Shown: positions 28,598 through 39,282, counted from the stretch's first letter. The stretch: 64,000 bases of DNA from Staphylococcus saccharolyticus (GCF_900458815.1 NZ_UHDZ01000001.1:1984001-2048000), one strand, 5' to 3'. The notes: a model not told the origin generated them from the sequence alone. Numbers and translations are program-made.

Positions 28598-30487
28598 TTA
28601 TATTGAATGTCTAATTGTCCGTTTTGAATGATTATATCCTATAATTGCAAATACAGCATAAATAGCAGAATACACAGTCATAACTATAAATATTGGTATT
28701 TGGTTTGTGACCCCCATTAAATTCATATAAGCAAGTGATGCAAAATAACCATGTAATAAAGCAATAATCAATGGCAAGCCAAAGTTAAAAATGACTTTAA
28801 GTTTTAATCCTTTCGACATATCTTGATGTGTAAAGCCAAGTTTACGAAGAATAGTGTAATTCTCTAATTCATCTTCGGTTTCATCAATCTGTTTGATATA
28901 AATGATACAACCAGCTGCGATTAAAAACGTAATCCCTAAAAATGAAGTTACAAATAATAAAATGCCTGTCAAACTTGATATTTCACTTGCTGCTTCGCTT
29001 CGTGTTTCTATATTTTTATTTATACTTTGTACTATATTTTCTAATTCTGGTAGATCCTGTTTGTTTTTAATATCAAAGCCATACTGTGAAATAATATTTT
29101 TACTTTTTGAATGATTACGAAGAGTTTGGTAATCGACATCATTTAATACTAATGTTGCCCCACCTAAATCTACATCAGACATAAAATAAACTTTATTAAT
29201 ACTTCTTCTTAATCTAACTTTCAATCGATAATTTTTAGTACTAATATATGTAGATCCTTTTTTATCTACTTTAACAATATCTTTAATAACTCCTCTTGGT
29301 ACAATAACATCCGTTTGTCCTCTATTGAGATCGACATTCGGGATATATTTATCACTTGTCACAGCAATATGATTAGGTCTAGAAGCTCCCTCAGTAAATA
29401 GATGATCTTTATATAATTTGACATAAACAACTTCTTTATAATTGTAGTAATGCTCAATATTGTTATTATTCAATTTAAAAGCTAATTGATTCGCTTGCTT
29501 TTGAATTTTTAAGGTCACATCATGTGGTGAGCTAAGTAATACTTCATTTGTCAATGTGCTACGGCTTAATGCAGCAAAGCACAGTACTGACACTGTTATA
29601 GCCGAAACAACAGTCATTACGGTCAATGAAAAAGCATTTTTCTTTATACGATAAATAATCGGCGATGTAAACATAACGTCTGTTACACTAACTATCCCAT
29701 TTCTTAACCGTTGTGCTGTTTTAAATATTAATGATACTGTACTTCTAAAGAAGAAATACGAACCTAATACAGTGAGAAATAAAATAACAAAAGGTTGGAG
29801 TACTGTTTCAACGTTATCAACTAATTTAGTGGACATTGTATAACCGCTAACAATCATAACAATACCCAATAACCCTAAAATCACTTCGCTAATTGTAATT
29901 CGAGTTTGATTCACTTCTTTTCTAGTTATGTCTGAAGCTAATTCTGTAATCGAACGTTTACGAATAAAAATATAACTTTGAATGACTACAAGTAAGTAAG
30001 ACACAATGATTAATAATAACGTTTCTATAACAGCATGGAAACTGAAAATAATCGATACACTAATATTAATACCAAGTAACCGTAATACAATCATTAATAG
30101 TATTTTCGAGCCAAAAATACCTAAAATGATGCCGATAATAGCAGTCATCATAAACGTCATTAATTGTTCGAGCATAATCATTTTCATAATATCTTTTCTA
30201 GTCAAGCCAATGATTTGCAATAATGACAGCTCTTTACCGCGTCTTTTCATAAATAAACAATTTGCATAAAGAAGAAAAACGATAATGATAATAAAAAGAA
30301 AATAACTCCCCACTTGAAAACCTTCTTTAATAATAGGAAAGGATTGGTTAGCATGAAGATGATGCGCATACTTTAAAGTTACGAAACTAAAATAAAGAAT
30401 CACACTGATTATAAGTGATAGAAGATAAATAGCATAATGCGTAATATTTTGTTTAAAATTTTTAAAAATTATTTCATTAAAACTCAT
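28598..30487 (-). CDS. vraG: VraG, ABC permease sensing/resisting cationic antimicrobial peptides
   Basis: 629 residues with the BceB/FtsX-type layout: about ten membrane helices and a large extracytoplasmic loop of roughly 200 residues between helices 7 and 8 (from about residue 310 to 510). With VraF it works as a detector for cationic peptides and signals through GraS. It overlaps vraF by a few bases (coupled translation) and ends the five-gene operon. No lesions seen. Confidence 0.95.
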   Translation of the reverse strand: MSFNEIIFKNFKQNITHYAIYLLSLIISVILYFSFVTLKYAHHLHANQSFPIIKEGFQVGSYFLFIIIIVFLLYANCLFMKRRGKELSLLQIIGLTRKDIMKMIMLEQLMTFMMTAIIGIILGIFGSKILLMIVLRLLGINISVSIIFSFHAVIETLLLIIVSYLLVVIQSYIFIRKRSITELASDITRKEVNQTRITISEVILGLLGIVMIVSGYTMSTKLVDNVETVLQPFVILFLTVLGSYFFFRSTVSLIFKTAQRLRNGIVSVTDVMFTSPIIYRIKKNAFSLTVMTVVSAITVSVLCFAALSRSTLTNEVLLSSPHDVTLKIQKQANQLAFKLNNNNIEHYYNYKEVVYVKLYKDHLFTEGASRPNHIAVTSDKYIPNVDLNRGQTDVIVPRGVIKDIVKVDKKGSTYISTKNYRLKVRLRRSINKVYFMSDVDLGGATLVLNDVDYQTLRNHSKSKNIISQYGFDIKNKQDLPELENIVQSINKNIETRSEAASEISSLTGILLFVTSFLGITFLIAAGCIIYIKQIDETEDELENYTILRKLGFTHQDMSKGLKLKVIFNFGLPLIIALLHGYFASLAYMNLMGVTNQIPIFIVMTVYSAIYAVFAIIGYNHSKRTIRHSI

Positions 30488-31238
30488 AATTTACGCCACC
30501 AAGTACACTTTGTGTTCTTATAATTTCTTTATAGAATGTTTGTTTATCATCATCACCTTGATATATCTCGGTAAAAATTTGTCCATCTTTTAACATAATC
30601 ACCCGATTTGAAAAGCTAGCAGCAACTGGATCATGTGTGACCATCACAATCGTTGTATGAAAATTCTCGTTCATATAATTTAATCTTTTTAATAAATCCT
30701 GAGTGCTTTTTGAGTCTAACGCTCCTGTAGGTTCATCTGCAAAAATAATCGAGGGAAGATTGATAAAAGCTCGAGCTGCAGACGTTCGTTGACGTTGACC
30801 ACCTGAGAGTTCAGATGGATATTTATCACTAATATCACTAATATTTAATGCATCTACAATCCGATTATAACGATGGTACATTTCTTTTTTATCAATTTTT
30901 TGAACTGATAGTGGCAACATAATATTTTCTTTAACGGTTAATGTGTGTAAAATATTATATTCTTGAAAGATAAATCCAATATCTTTTTTTCTTATTTCAG
31001 AAAGTTGTTTATTTGATAACTTCTCAAGATGTTTACCATTTAATTTAATAGATCCTTTAGTCATATAGTCGATTGAACTTAATACATCTAATAAAGTCGT
31101 TTTTCCTGACCCAGAAGGTCCCATTATTGAAATAAATTCCCCTTCTTCTACATTTAAATTAATTTCTTTCAATACTTCTTGTGAAGCTTGCTTATTACCA
31201 TATATTTTTGACAATTGTTTTACTTCTAATATCGCCAA
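30477..31238 (-). CDS. vraF: VraF, ABC ATPase partner of VraG
   Basis: 253 residues. Walker A GPSGSGKT at 40-47, Q-loop Gln92, LSGGQ at 144-148 and Walker B IIFADEP at 164-170, all typical of the BceA/MacB-like ATPases. It powers VraG and forms the sensory complex with GraXRS. A gap of about 155 bases separates it from graS. Confidence 0.95.
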   Translation of the reverse strand: MAILEVKQLSKIYGNKQASQEVLKEINLNVEEGEFISIMGPSGSGKTTLLDVLSSIDYMTKGSIKLNGKHLEKLSNKQLSEIRKKDIGFIFQEYNILHTLTVKENIMLPLSVQKIDKKEMYHRYNRIVDALNISDISDKYPSELSGGQRQRTSAARAFINLPSIIFADEPTGALDSKSTQDLLKRLNYMNENFHTTIVMVTHDPVAASFSNRVIMLKDGQIFTEIYQGDDDKQTFYKEIIRTQSVLGGVNYEF

Positions 31239-31393
31239 ATAATCACTCCTGTCTTACTTCGCTCGAAATACTTATATGAACCAACACAAGTCAAAATCTA
31301 AATATGACTTCGTAAATATTATCGTTTTTATACTCTCTTATTATAACGATTTTAAGTTACAAATGTGATAATAGTAAGTAACAAAACGCATGT

Positions 31394-32434
31394 TTAAAAT
31401 GACAATCTTGTCACTTTAGACATGCGTGCTACAATTTCATTTTGCTGTGGAAAAATCAAATAAAATGTAGTCCCTCGTCCCACGACTGATTCAACTTTAA
31501 CTTCAATGCCCAGTTGTTCTTTAACACTCTTTACGAGATATAGACCCATACCTGAAGAAGCAGTATCATTACGATTAATTGTAGATGTAAATCCTCTATC
31601 AAATATACGTGGTAAATCTCTCTTACTAATCCCCCTACCATAATCTTTAATTTTTAACACTACATGTTGTTCAGACATATAGCCTGATAAATCTATAGTT
31701 GTATTGTCACTATATTTCAGCGAATTAGAAAGAATTTGTCTAATCATCATACGACACCATTTAATATCAGTATAAACCTTTCCTACAGCATCAAAGTTTA
31801 AATCAAATCCGATACCTTTTGCTTGGCTAATATGGCGCGTCAATTGAATTTCATCAATAACCATACGTTTAAGTTCTACGTAATCAAAGTACATATCTCG
31901 ATTTTGCGATTCTATACGCGTTAAATATAATTGCTTATCTAACATTTCATTAATACGAGACCACTCAAATAATAATGCACGTTTACGTTGATTATTTTCT
32001 TCTTGATCAATGAGTAATTTCATTGCTGTCACAGGTGTTTTAATATCATGAACAAATTCTGTAATCGTTTGTTCATGATTTTTAATCCGCAACTGTTGGT
32101 CAACGACCTTATCTTTCTGAATGGTAATGTGACGATAAAGATAGTCGACCATTTGTTGTTGAAATGGTGTTTCTGCTAAGTCTTTATGTTTAATTTCTTC
32201 AATTTCTTTATTTTTATAAAAATGTTTTGATAAACGCACTTCTTTTACAAATGTAAATAATAAAAAGAGTACACTTAACCCAAGATTTAAGACAACAATG
32301 TAGGACACGCTTTCAACTGAAATATCATAATCAATATAGGCGATACCTATCATAATTAAGTTAAGAAATATTATCCATAATATCCAATTGATACGTGTTC
32401 TTACAAACAACCAAAACCATTGAAAATTATTCAT
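31394..32434 (-). CDS. graS: GraS, membrane sensor histidine kinase
   Basis: 346 residues. Two membrane helices enclose a very short extracellular loop with acidic residues (DYDISVESV, about 35-43), the feature that contacts cationic peptides in S. aureus GraS. The phosphoacceptor is His129 in [13 protein letters not shown], and the ATPase domain has [13 protein letters not shown] and GMGLYLVK motifs. It overlaps graR by eight bases. Confidence 0.95.
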   Translation of the reverse strand: MNNFQWFWLFVRTRINWILWIIFLNLIMIGIAYIDYDISVESVSYIVVLNLGLSVLFLLFTFVKEVRLSKHFYKNKEIEEIKHKDLAETPFQQQMVDYLYRHITIQKDKVVDQQLRIKNHEQTITEFVHDIKTPVTAMKLLIDQEENNQRKRALLFEWSRINEMLDKQLYLTRIESQNRDMYFDYVELKRMVIDEIQLTRHISQAKGIGFDLNFDAVGKVYTDIKWCRMMIRQILSNSLKYSDNTTIDLSGYMSEQHVVLKIKDYGRGISKRDLPRIFDRGFTSTINRNDTASSGMGLYLVKSVKEQLGIEVKVESVVGRGTTFYLIFPQQNEIVARMSKVTRLSF

Positions 32435-33101
32435 GTGCCATATATCCTTTACCTACTTTAGTTTCAATCGCACCATCCATATCTATTTCAGCAAGTTTTT
32501 TTCTTAAACGGTTTACATTAACTGTTAACGTGTTATCACTTACAAATGCCTCATCATCCCACAGTGCTGTGATTAATGTATCACGCGTAACAATCTGATT
32601 GCGTTTGTTAATGAGCATTTCCAAAATAATCATTTCTGTTTTAGATAAAAAGATGGTTTTATCTTCTTTTTGAATACTATCTTTTGATAAATCAACAACT
32701 GTATCTTTCCAACTTAACGTCCGTTTCTCCTCAACCCCAAATTCATATACACGTCTATAGATAGCTTGAAGTTTAGCAATTAACACATTTGTATAAAATG
32801 GTTTTTGCATGTAATCATCTGCACCAAGTTCCATACTCATAACTTGATCCATCGGATTATCTCTAGATGACAAAAATAGAATCGGTACATTCGACTCTTG
32901 TCTCATCTTTCTACACCAATAAAAACCATCGTATTTAGGTAGTTGCATATCTAATATAACAATTTCAGGGTTGAATTTTTCGAAAGTATCCATAACGTTG
33001 CCAAAATCTTCCACACCGGTAACGTTAAAATCCCATTGCTCTAGTTCTTTTTTTAATTCTTGAAATAACGTACTATCATCTTCGATCAATAATATTTGCA
33101 T
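32427..33101 (-). CDS. graR: GraR, response regulator
   Basis: 224 residues when started at the ATG with AGGTG seven bases upstream. Receiver domain with phosphoacceptor Asp51 ([12 protein letters not shown]) and an OmpR-type winged-helix domain in the C-terminal half ([16 protein letters not shown]). Activates dlt, mprF and vraFG in S. aureus. Confidence 0.95.
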   Translation of the reverse strand: MQILLIEDDSTLFQELKKELEQWDFNVTGVEDFGNVMDTFEKFNPEIVILDMQLPKYDGFYWCRKMRQESNVPILFLSSRDNPMDQVMSMELGADDYMQKPFYTNVLIAKLQAIYRRVYEFGVEEKRTLSWKDTVVDLSKDSIQKEDKTIFLSKTEMIILEMLINKRNQIVTRDTLITALWDDEAFVSDNTLTVNVNRLRKKLAEIDMDGAIETKVGKGYMAHE

Positions 33102-33118
33102 AACCAATCACCTAATGT

Positions 33119-34042
33119 TTATTTTGTATATTTAAATTTCTCACCCGATTGAACACGCCCTTGAAAGTGTTTGATTCTACAATCAATTTCAAAACCTCGC
33201 ATAAAGAGGCCTTGAATAGATGCTTGTAAGAAGTAATAAACCGGCCAAAATAATCTAGGAATATAGTCATATAAATGTACCATAACTAATGGGCTCCCCT
33301 TAAGAAGTCTAAATTCTAATTTTCCTTGCTTTTTTAGATTTGACTTAACTAATTTACCTCCTACAAGATGTAATGTGATAATATCTTCGGTAGTTTGTAT
33401 TTTGTTAAATATAGCTAATGGTCTATGACTATTTTTACGATAAATAATGTAATTATTATTTTCCTCTTTAGTATGTAAAAATGTACCTTTAGTTTCGTCT
33501 AGCCATTGACTATAATATCCAACGAGTTGATTTAAAGTCCATTTTTTTGGAAAAATCATCTTCATAGCTGTACGTACATCATCATACTTAGATGTTTGTA
33601 ACTCCACATTAATATGAGGTCGTTTCACCTCAAACTCAGTGCAATCAACTGTTATCCCGTAAGCTCCAAGTCGTTCAATTGCTTCTATATCATGACGACT
33701 ACCAGGTATGTAGACGATCTTTTTAATCTTATTAATTGTAGCAGCTCTTCCAAAGTTATCAGCAGCGATAAGATTCAAATCGTGAGCTGTCGCTTGAGTT
33801 AATTTAGCAGAGTTTTTAGTAGGATCTAAATAATATACAGCAATATCTTTTCCTGCCATAGCATTAACGACATCTTTATAGTTATAAATATCACTCTTTA
33901 ACCATGTGATTTCATATGTTGAACCTTTATCTGGTTTAGGATATTTAGATAGAGCATATAATTCAGCATCATTTTCTATTACTCTACTTAAATATTTACC
34001 AATATAACCAGTACCCCCTGCAAGTAAAACTTTAGGCTTCAT
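33119..34042 (-). CDS. graX: GraX, NAD-binding epimerase-like accessory protein of GraRS
   Basis: 307 residues, equal to S. aureus GraX as I recall it, with AAGGAG nine bases before the chosen ATG. The N-terminus has the Rossmann GGTGYIGKYL motif of atypical short-chain dehydrogenases; the C-terminal half is a coenzyme-Q-binding/START-like region. GraX acts as a cofactor for signalling through GraRS. First gene of the operon. Confidence 0.9.
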   Translation of the reverse strand: MKPKVLLAGGTGYIGKYLSRVIENDAELYALSKYPKPDKGSTYEITWLKSDIYNYKDVVNAMAGKDIAVYYLDPTKNSAKLTQATAHDLNLIAADNFGRAATINKIKKIVYIPGSRHDIEAIERLGAYGITVDCTEFEVKRPHINVELQTSKYDDVRTAMKMIFPKKWTLNQLVGYYSQWLDETKGTFLHTKEENNNYIIYRKNSHRPLAIFNKIQTTEDIITLHLVGGKLVKSNLKKQGKLEFRLLKGSPLVMVHLYDYIPRLFWPVYYFLQASIQGLFMRGFEIDCRIKHFQGRVQSGEKFKYTK

Positions 34043-34162
34043 AGGTATCAACTCCTTAATATTTCATTTATTTAGTAATTATTACTGTTTCAAGCACAAC
34101 GGGAAAAAGTGTATTATAATAATAAAGTAGATAATTGACTCAACTAAAAATGGAGTGTTTTC

Positions 34163-34669
34163 ATGGCACACGTAATTCGTGAGATAAGTATTAAAGACGT
34201 TGAAAACTTTATAGATTTATTAAGTAAAATTTATGATGAATCAGAATTTACATTTTATAATCCTGGAGAGTACTCACCAACCGTCTCTTCTGCGAGCCAA
34301 CATCTAGAAAAGTATATTACATCACCTTCACAAGCAATTTATGTTGCAGAAAGCGATGAGCAACTTGTAGGCTACGTATTCGTCAATACGGAAACGTATG
34401 AACGAACGCAACACGAAGCTGTCATCTATCTTGGTGTAAAAAGATATTACCAAAAACAAGGCATTGGACAAGCGCTAATCAATGCTATAGAAGCCTGGTC
34501 TTTGAATCATAATATCCGACGTATTGAAGCTACTGTTGTAACGGAAAATGCTGATGCCGTTGAATTATTTAAAGGTGTCGGTTTTCAAATTGAAGGAGAA
34601 CTCAAAGACAAGCTTTTTATTAACGGCCAATATTATAATGAATTTGTAATGGCTAAAATTTTAAATTAA
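34163..34669 (+). CDS. GNAT family N-acetyltransferase
   Basis: 168 residues. The acetyl-CoA site QKQGIGQALINAIEAW is at about residues 98-113 and VVTENADAVELFKGVGFQIEGE near the end, typical of GNAT enzymes (PF00583). The DESEFTFYNPGEY segment near the N-terminus is common in staphylococcal relatives. Divergent from graX, and single-gene with its own terminator. Substrate unknown. Confidence 0.88.
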   Translation: MAHVIREISIKDVENFIDLLSKIYDESEFTFYNPGEYSPTVSSASQHLEKYITSPSQAIYVAESDEQLVGYVFVNTETYERTQHEAVIYLGVKRYYQKQGIGQALINAIEAWSLNHNIRRIEATVVTENADAVELFKGVGFQIEGELKDKLFINGQYYNEFVMAKILN

Positions 34670-34765
34670 TCAATCATTCAATGTAAATTTTACCACATAT
34701 TTAAAATATTAAATAACAACAACCTATCCAACCGTTGATAACTTAATAATTCAATCAACAAATAC

Positions 34766-34804
34766 AAAACAGCCAACTCAATGAGAAACTGAATTGGCTG
34801 TTTT
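34766..34804 (+). terminator. Terminator after GNAT gene
   Basis: AAAACAGCCAA pairs with TTGGCTGTTTT; the A- and T-runs make it bidirectional. Nothing else is visible between 34670 and 34957. Confidence 0.75.
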
Positions 34805-34957
34805 GATGTATATAAGTTAAAAAATGTATTTTTTAATATGTGGTCACTCCTAAAAGACTTTTTTTATATTTAACCACTTATATCATTTAATCCTCATATC
34901 TAGTAAATCATTAAATGGAGTTTATTCAAATGGATACAATGAGACACTATTGTTAGT

Positions 34958-35974
34958 TTATTGGGTTGAATTCTTATCTGTCGTTTCTCCACTTTTCACA
35001 CCTGAAGAAGATGTATTCCTACTTAAGAATAACAATACTTTTTTGATATTTTCTTTTGACTCTGGTTTATCCAAATGGAACTGATATTGATGATGCAAAT
35101 GATGAGAACCATCATAAAACAATGTATCTACTGGAATATTTTTCGCTTTTAGCCTTTTATAAAAGGCTTCATTTTGACTATAAAATGGATCAGCATCACC
35201 TACAGATAAATATGTAGGTGGATACGATGACGTCACTTGATGAATCGTAGACATTTGAGATATATTTTTAAAGTTTTTTTCCCAGTTGTTCGCACCGGTA
35301 TAACTTTTCATAAATAATTGTATTCCAGGAAATTCCGTAGCTCTAACAGTTTTCATATCATAGAAGCCACCAAAAAAGATTGCCGCTTTAATTTGCGATG
35401 GTTTTAATTGTTGTTCAAAATGCATGTTACTGCGTAATTGATGATTGGTTTGCACAGCAACATACTGACTTGTTAGTTGCGCTCCAGCTGAGTCTCCTCC
35501 AATGACAACTTGATTAAAATCAATTGGCAATTCATATTTATTCTTTTTAATAAACTTGACTGCTTGATTAAGTTGTTCTAAAGGTGTTGGATATTTATAC
35601 TGTGGTGCTAATGCATAATTCACATTAACTATAATATAACCCTGTTCTGCAATCTTTGATAATAAAGGATTCTTGTATTGCTTATTGCCAGCAATAAATC
35701 CTCCACCAAGCATCCAAAAGATAACAGATAATTTGGTATTATTACTCATATCTGAAGGCGTAATGATGTCTAATTTACTATTTGGAATCCCTTCTCCATA
35801 TGATATATTTTGAAATAATTTTACATTTTTATTATTCACTTGTACATGTTCTTTTCCTTGCTGTTTCTCATGTTCTCTATCATAATGATTTTTCAAGTGC
35901 AAAATAAACATTAGTGAAATAATGAGTAAAATGATTAAAGTCATCACTAACCATTTATATTTTTCTTTCATCAT
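34958..35974 (-). CDS. Membrane-anchored alpha/beta hydrolase (HSL-like esterase)
   Basis: 338 residues from the ATG after GAGAGGG. One N-terminal membrane anchor (about residues 8-27), then an alpha/beta hydrolase domain. The nucleophile elbow is GGDSAGA, the acid is probably in GDADPFY and the catalytic His in DGSHHLHHQY. The usual oxyanion motif HGGG reads LGGG (MLGGGF), the codon CTT in place of CAT, which may lower activity. The tail after residue 320 is Ser/Thr-rich. Substrate unknown. Confidence 0.85.
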   Translation of the reverse strand: MMKEKYKWLVMTLIILLIISLMFILHLKNHYDREHEKQQGKEHVQVNNKNVKLFQNISYGEGIPNSKLDIITPSDMSNNTKLSVIFWMLGGGFIAGNKQYKNPLLSKIAEQGYIIVNVNYALAPQYKYPTPLEQLNQAVKFIKKNKYELPIDFNQVVIGGDSAGAQLTSQYVAVQTNHQLRSNMHFEQQLKPSQIKAAIFFGGFYDMKTVRATEFPGIQLFMKSYTGANNWEKNFKNISQMSTIHQVTSSYPPTYLSVGDADPFYSQNEAFYKRLKAKNIPVDTLFYDGSHHLHHQYQFHLDKPESKENIKKVLLFLSRNTSSSGVKSGETTDKNSTQ

Positions 35975-36053
35975 TGATAACCCTCTCAAATCATTATTTT
36001 CGGTTTTTAGCTATTTTTAACTAATTTAGATAAATTATTTATTTTTAAAAAAT

Positions 36054-36093
36054 AAAAGCAACCCATCTTTTTAAATATAGACGAATTGCTTTT
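36054..36093 (-). terminator. Weak hairpin after the YkvI-like gene
   Basis: AAAAGCAA pairs with TTGCTTTT, flanked by T-rich sequence on the minus strand. Confidence 0.45.
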
Positions 36094-36142
36094 AAGATTA
36101 TATCAATCGTATTAAATTGTAAAGCGTATATAAATTTACATC

Positions 36143-37210
36143 TTAAGCGATGTGTTCTTTATCATCTTTTTTACGTTTATAGTACTTAATAAGTACTGCA
36201 ACTACAATGAATAATCCTACAACACCCATGAATTTATATAAAACATTAATTAAATCAGCAAAACCTACGAAACTTAAAATATATGCCATTACCATAATAA
36301 TAATAATAAAAATGTGGTACTTTTTACTGTAAGGTTCTGTGAAACGTGCTGCAAATGAATAGCATAATCCTAAGATTGTGTTATACATAACAGCTAACAT
36401 TATGACTGTCAAAATCCAGCCTATCCATGGATGAATACCATTAGCTAAATCTAGCGTTGGAATAGCTACATTTTTAATTTTGGGATACTCAGTTTGAAGT
36501 GAGAAGTTAATTAATACAAGTAAAATAGTGTAGACTACACCACCAAACATTGCACCGGCACCTGATACTCTCCGTTTAGATGCATCTCCGCCGATAGCAA
36601 CTATTGTACTAAATCCAACAGCAAATGCTAATCCACCATATACTAATCCCCAGAAAACACCTTTCCAAGCGCTACTTTCAGGAACCGTACGATTGACTTC
36701 TCCTAACGAAATACTACCTGTAAATAAATAGTAAACTGCAATTAAAACAACCATTATAATTAAAAATGGTGTGACAAGCCCTAAGGCTCTGACAATCTTA
36801 TTAAAATCTAATAGTAATGTTAAGTAAATGACAACTGTCATAATTAAAGCACCTAACCAAGTTGGAATTCCAAAACTTTGTTGGAAGGTCGAACCTGATC
36901 CAGCAATCATAGTGACAGCTATACCAAATAAGAAAAAGACAAGAATATAGTCGAATACCTTACTGAATTTTTCACCAAAAACATATTGCAATGTCGATTC
37001 ATGATTAGTAGCTTCAAAAGCTGTACCTATTTTAGCAACTTGTCTACCAATAAAGCCAAGTATAAATCCTGAAATAAGTACACCAATATAAGACCATAAT
37101 CCATATGGTGTGAAAAATTGCAAGATTTCTTGTCCGGTTGAAAATCCTGCGCCGACAACAATGCCGACATAGGCGAAACCAATTTTTATAGCTTCTCTAT
37201 TCAGCCCCAT
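36143..37210 (-). CDS. YkvI-family integral membrane protein
   Basis: 355 residues from the ATG after AAGGAGG. Ten or more hydrophobic segments; the start IKIGFAYVGIVVGAGFSTGQEILQFF resembles the unwound first helix of APC/LeuT-fold transporters, as in YkvI and branched-chain amino acid carriers. A transporter is likely, but the substrate is not known. Confidence 0.8.
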   Translation of the reverse strand: MGLNREAIKIGFAYVGIVVGAGFSTGQEILQFFTPYGLWSYIGVLISGFILGFIGRQVAKIGTAFEATNHESTLQYVFGEKFSKVFDYILVFFLFGIAVTMIAGSGSTFQQSFGIPTWLGALIMTVVIYLTLLLDFNKIVRALGLVTPFLIIMVVLIAVYYLFTGSISLGEVNRTVPESSAWKGVFWGLVYGGLAFAVGFSTIVAIGGDASKRRVSGAGAMFGGVVYTILLVLINFSLQTEYPKIKNVAIPTLDLANGIHPWIGWILTVIMLAVMYNTILGLCYSFAARFTEPYSKKYHIFIIIIMVMAYILSFVGFADLINVLYKFMGVVGLFIVVAVLIKYYKRKKDDKEHIA

Positions 37211-37390
37211 GTAAAAAATTACCTCCTTAGATTTGCACATTGAGAATTATAACGTACTGATAATTAATTGCAACCCTAAGAAAATTTATAAAATATAATA
37301 TTATGCATTTTTAATCATTTTTTAAAAACGCATTCAAACGGAGTTTAACGCCTTGTTTTGTATAACAAATAGTATTAATGTATAAAAAAT

Positions 37391-37420
37391 AGTCGCAAAA
37401 GTGTCATCACTTATGCGACT
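37391..37420 (-). terminator. Terminator after the 166-residue hypothetical gene
   Basis: AGTCGCA pairs with TGCGACT, with a T-run on the minus strand after it. Confidence 0.55.
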
Positions 37421-37437
37421 CATTTTATGAATATACT

Positions 37438-37938
37438 TTAACGTGCATTTCTATGATTATTGAGTTCATTTATATCTACAACTACATTATCCATACGTTT
37501 TGCAGTGTCTTTAAGTACATTTCTTGCTACGTTATTACTTGGATCAAGTTTTAAAATACGTTTAGCTACATCAAATGCTTTCTTATCTGAAATAACTGGT
37601 TCAGGAATAGCATGCAGTAATAACATTTGCAATAAACTTTTAACTTCATTTCCGTCAGTGAGTTTTATGGAAGAATCAGCGTGATAATACGCAGAATCTA
37701 AAGCACCTTCGTATTCACTCAATGGATAAACAAGTAATAGAAATGCTAAATCATGTAATTCAGACGATTCCTCTACTTTAATCATATCTAAAATACATGT
37801 ATAAAACATCATACTTTCAACTTCATGAGCGCTAGAAATATATGCTTCTTCAAATTCCATAAAATCTGTTTCGGACATTAATTGTCTAATTTGCTCAAAT
37901 TCGCCATTCAATACATGTTTTTTTATAAGATGTTGCAT
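37438..37938 (-). CDS. Conserved staphylococcal hypothetical protein, TPR-like
   Basis: 166 residues, helical and acidic, without membrane segments. The pattern of paired helices (for example FDVAKRILKLDPSNNVARNVL) suggests a tetratricopeptide-like fold. GAGGA lies just before the ATG. No function known to me. The 38.0 kb gap downstream of fhuC is where fhuB and fhuG would be expected; see the fhuC entry. Confidence 0.75.
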   Translation of the reverse strand: MQHLIKKHVLNGEFEQIRQLMSETDFMEFEEAYISSAHEVESMMFYTCILDMIKVEESSELHDLAFLLLVYPLSEYEGALDSAYYHADSSIKLTDGNEVKSLLQMLLLHAIPEPVISDKKAFDVAKRILKLDPSNNVARNVLKDTAKRMDNVVVDINELNNHRNAR

Positions 37939-38214
37939 GGCAATGTCCTCCTATTGTTCAGATTTTATTTAGCAATTATAGCTATAATATCATAACTAAC
38001 ATTAAATTTCATTTAAAAGGATGCTTTTAACAATATTAATTGTAAAAAATATAACGAATTCTTTAATCATTTAATATCTTCTTAATTAAGTAGTTAACTT
38101 CATTATATAATACGTGTCTATACATTTACCATCTATGACAACGATTGAGTTCAATACTATAAGCCTATTTAAACATGACTATTAAAATTCGTCTATCTTA
38201 TATTTATTTATAAA

Positions 38215-38254
38215 AAATTGCTCAATAAAGCCATTAAAACTTCTTGAGCAATTT
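38215..38254 (-). terminator. Terminator directly after fhuC
   Basis: AAATTGCTCAA pairs with TTGAGCAATTT, and the A-run before it gives a T-run on the minus strand. Its position right after fhuC shows that the transcript ends without fhuB or fhuG. The remaining 37939-38214 is AT-rich and holds nothing I can identify. Confidence 0.7.
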
Positions 38255-38289
38255 AGAATATTGTTTATTCATAACTAAAAATGCTTATT

Positions 38290-39087
38290 TTAAGAATATG
38301 TCTTGCAGAACAAATCATACGCGACAAGCATTGGTTTACCTGTACGTGGATCCTCATCAATTATGCCATCGATATTAAACACCTTTTCTAATATATCTGT
38401 AGTTAACACTTCATTAGTTGTTCCAGTAGCAGTAATATCGCCATCTTTCATTGCAATAAGATAATCTGAAAATCTGATGGCTTGATTAATATCATGTAAA
38501 ACCATCACAATTGTACAACCTTCTTCTTCATTTAACTTTTGAACAAGATTTAATATTTCTAATTGATGACTAATATCTAAATATGTTGTAGGTTCATCTA
38601 AGAAAATAATATCTGTACGTTGTGCTAATGCCATAGCAATCCAAACACGTTGTCTTTGACCCCCACTTAAATCATTAATAGAACGGTGACGAAAAGCACT
38701 CGTACCAGTAACTGATAATGCCCATTCTATTTCTTTTTTATCTTCAGCAGTCAAACGCCCAAACCGCTTTCGATGTGGAAATCGACCATAAGATACAAGC
38801 TCTCCAACCGTAAGTCCATCAGGAACTTCTGGTGATTGAGGTAAAATTGCAATTTTTTTAGCAATTTCTTTTGTAGATTGAGCATGAATACTTTGACCGT
38901 CTAAATTAATTGTGCCACTTTTAATTGATAGTAAGCGAGATAAAGCTTTCAGTAAAGTTGATTTACCACAACCATTTGGACCAATAATAGAAGTAACTTT
39001 TCCATCAGGCACTGCAAAATCTAAACGATTAATAATTGTAGAATCTCCATAACCAATTTTCACTTGTTCACAATTTAAACGACTCAT
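38290..39087 (-). CDS. fhuC: FhuC, siderophore ABC transporter ATPase, without fhuBG
   Basis: 265 residues. Walker A GPNGCGKS at 36-43, LSGGQ at 140-144 and Walker B IIFLDEP at 160-166, plus the LPQSPEVPDGLTVGELVSYGR stretch typical of FhuC/FepC-type ATPases. In S. aureus FhuC energises not only the FhuBG hydroxamate permease but also other siderophore permeases (Hts, Sir). Here fhuB and fhuG do not follow: a terminator and a hypothetical gene come next. A perfect Fur box lies about 100 bases upstream. FhuC probably serves permeases encoded elsewhere. Confidence 0.92.
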   Translation of the reverse strand: MSRLNCEQVKIGYGDSTIINRLDFAVPDGKVTSIIGPNGCGKSTLLKALSRLLSIKSGTINLDGQSIHAQSTKEIAKKIAILPQSPEVPDGLTVGELVSYGRFPHRKRFGRLTAEDKKEIEWALSVTGTSAFRHRSINDLSGGQRQRVWIAMALAQRTDIIFLDEPTTYLDISHQLEILNLVQKLNEEEGCTIVMVLHDINQAIRFSDYLIAMKDGDITATGTTNEVLTTDILEKVFNIDGIIDEDPRTGKPMLVAYDLFCKTYS

Positions 39088-39188
39088 AATAATTCCCCTA
39101 CTTTCATTCTCTAAAATCCTACGCTATATATTGTAAAAACATTATTTATCTTAACTAATTACACTTTTATCAATCACCTAGATGTAAT

Positions 39189-39203
39189 TGATAATCATTA
39201 TCA
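39189..39203. promoter_or_regulatory. Fur box upstream of fhuC
   Basis: TGATAATCATTATCA is a perfect 7-1-7 inverted repeat matching the core Fur consensus. Located 102-116 bases before the fhuC start, it predicts iron repression. Confidence 0.9.
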
Positions 39204-39282
39204 TAGATTATATTATAACATCTCTGCTATTTTATGACTAATGATTCTTTTCATTTTATAATAAAATGACACTATTTTAAAA

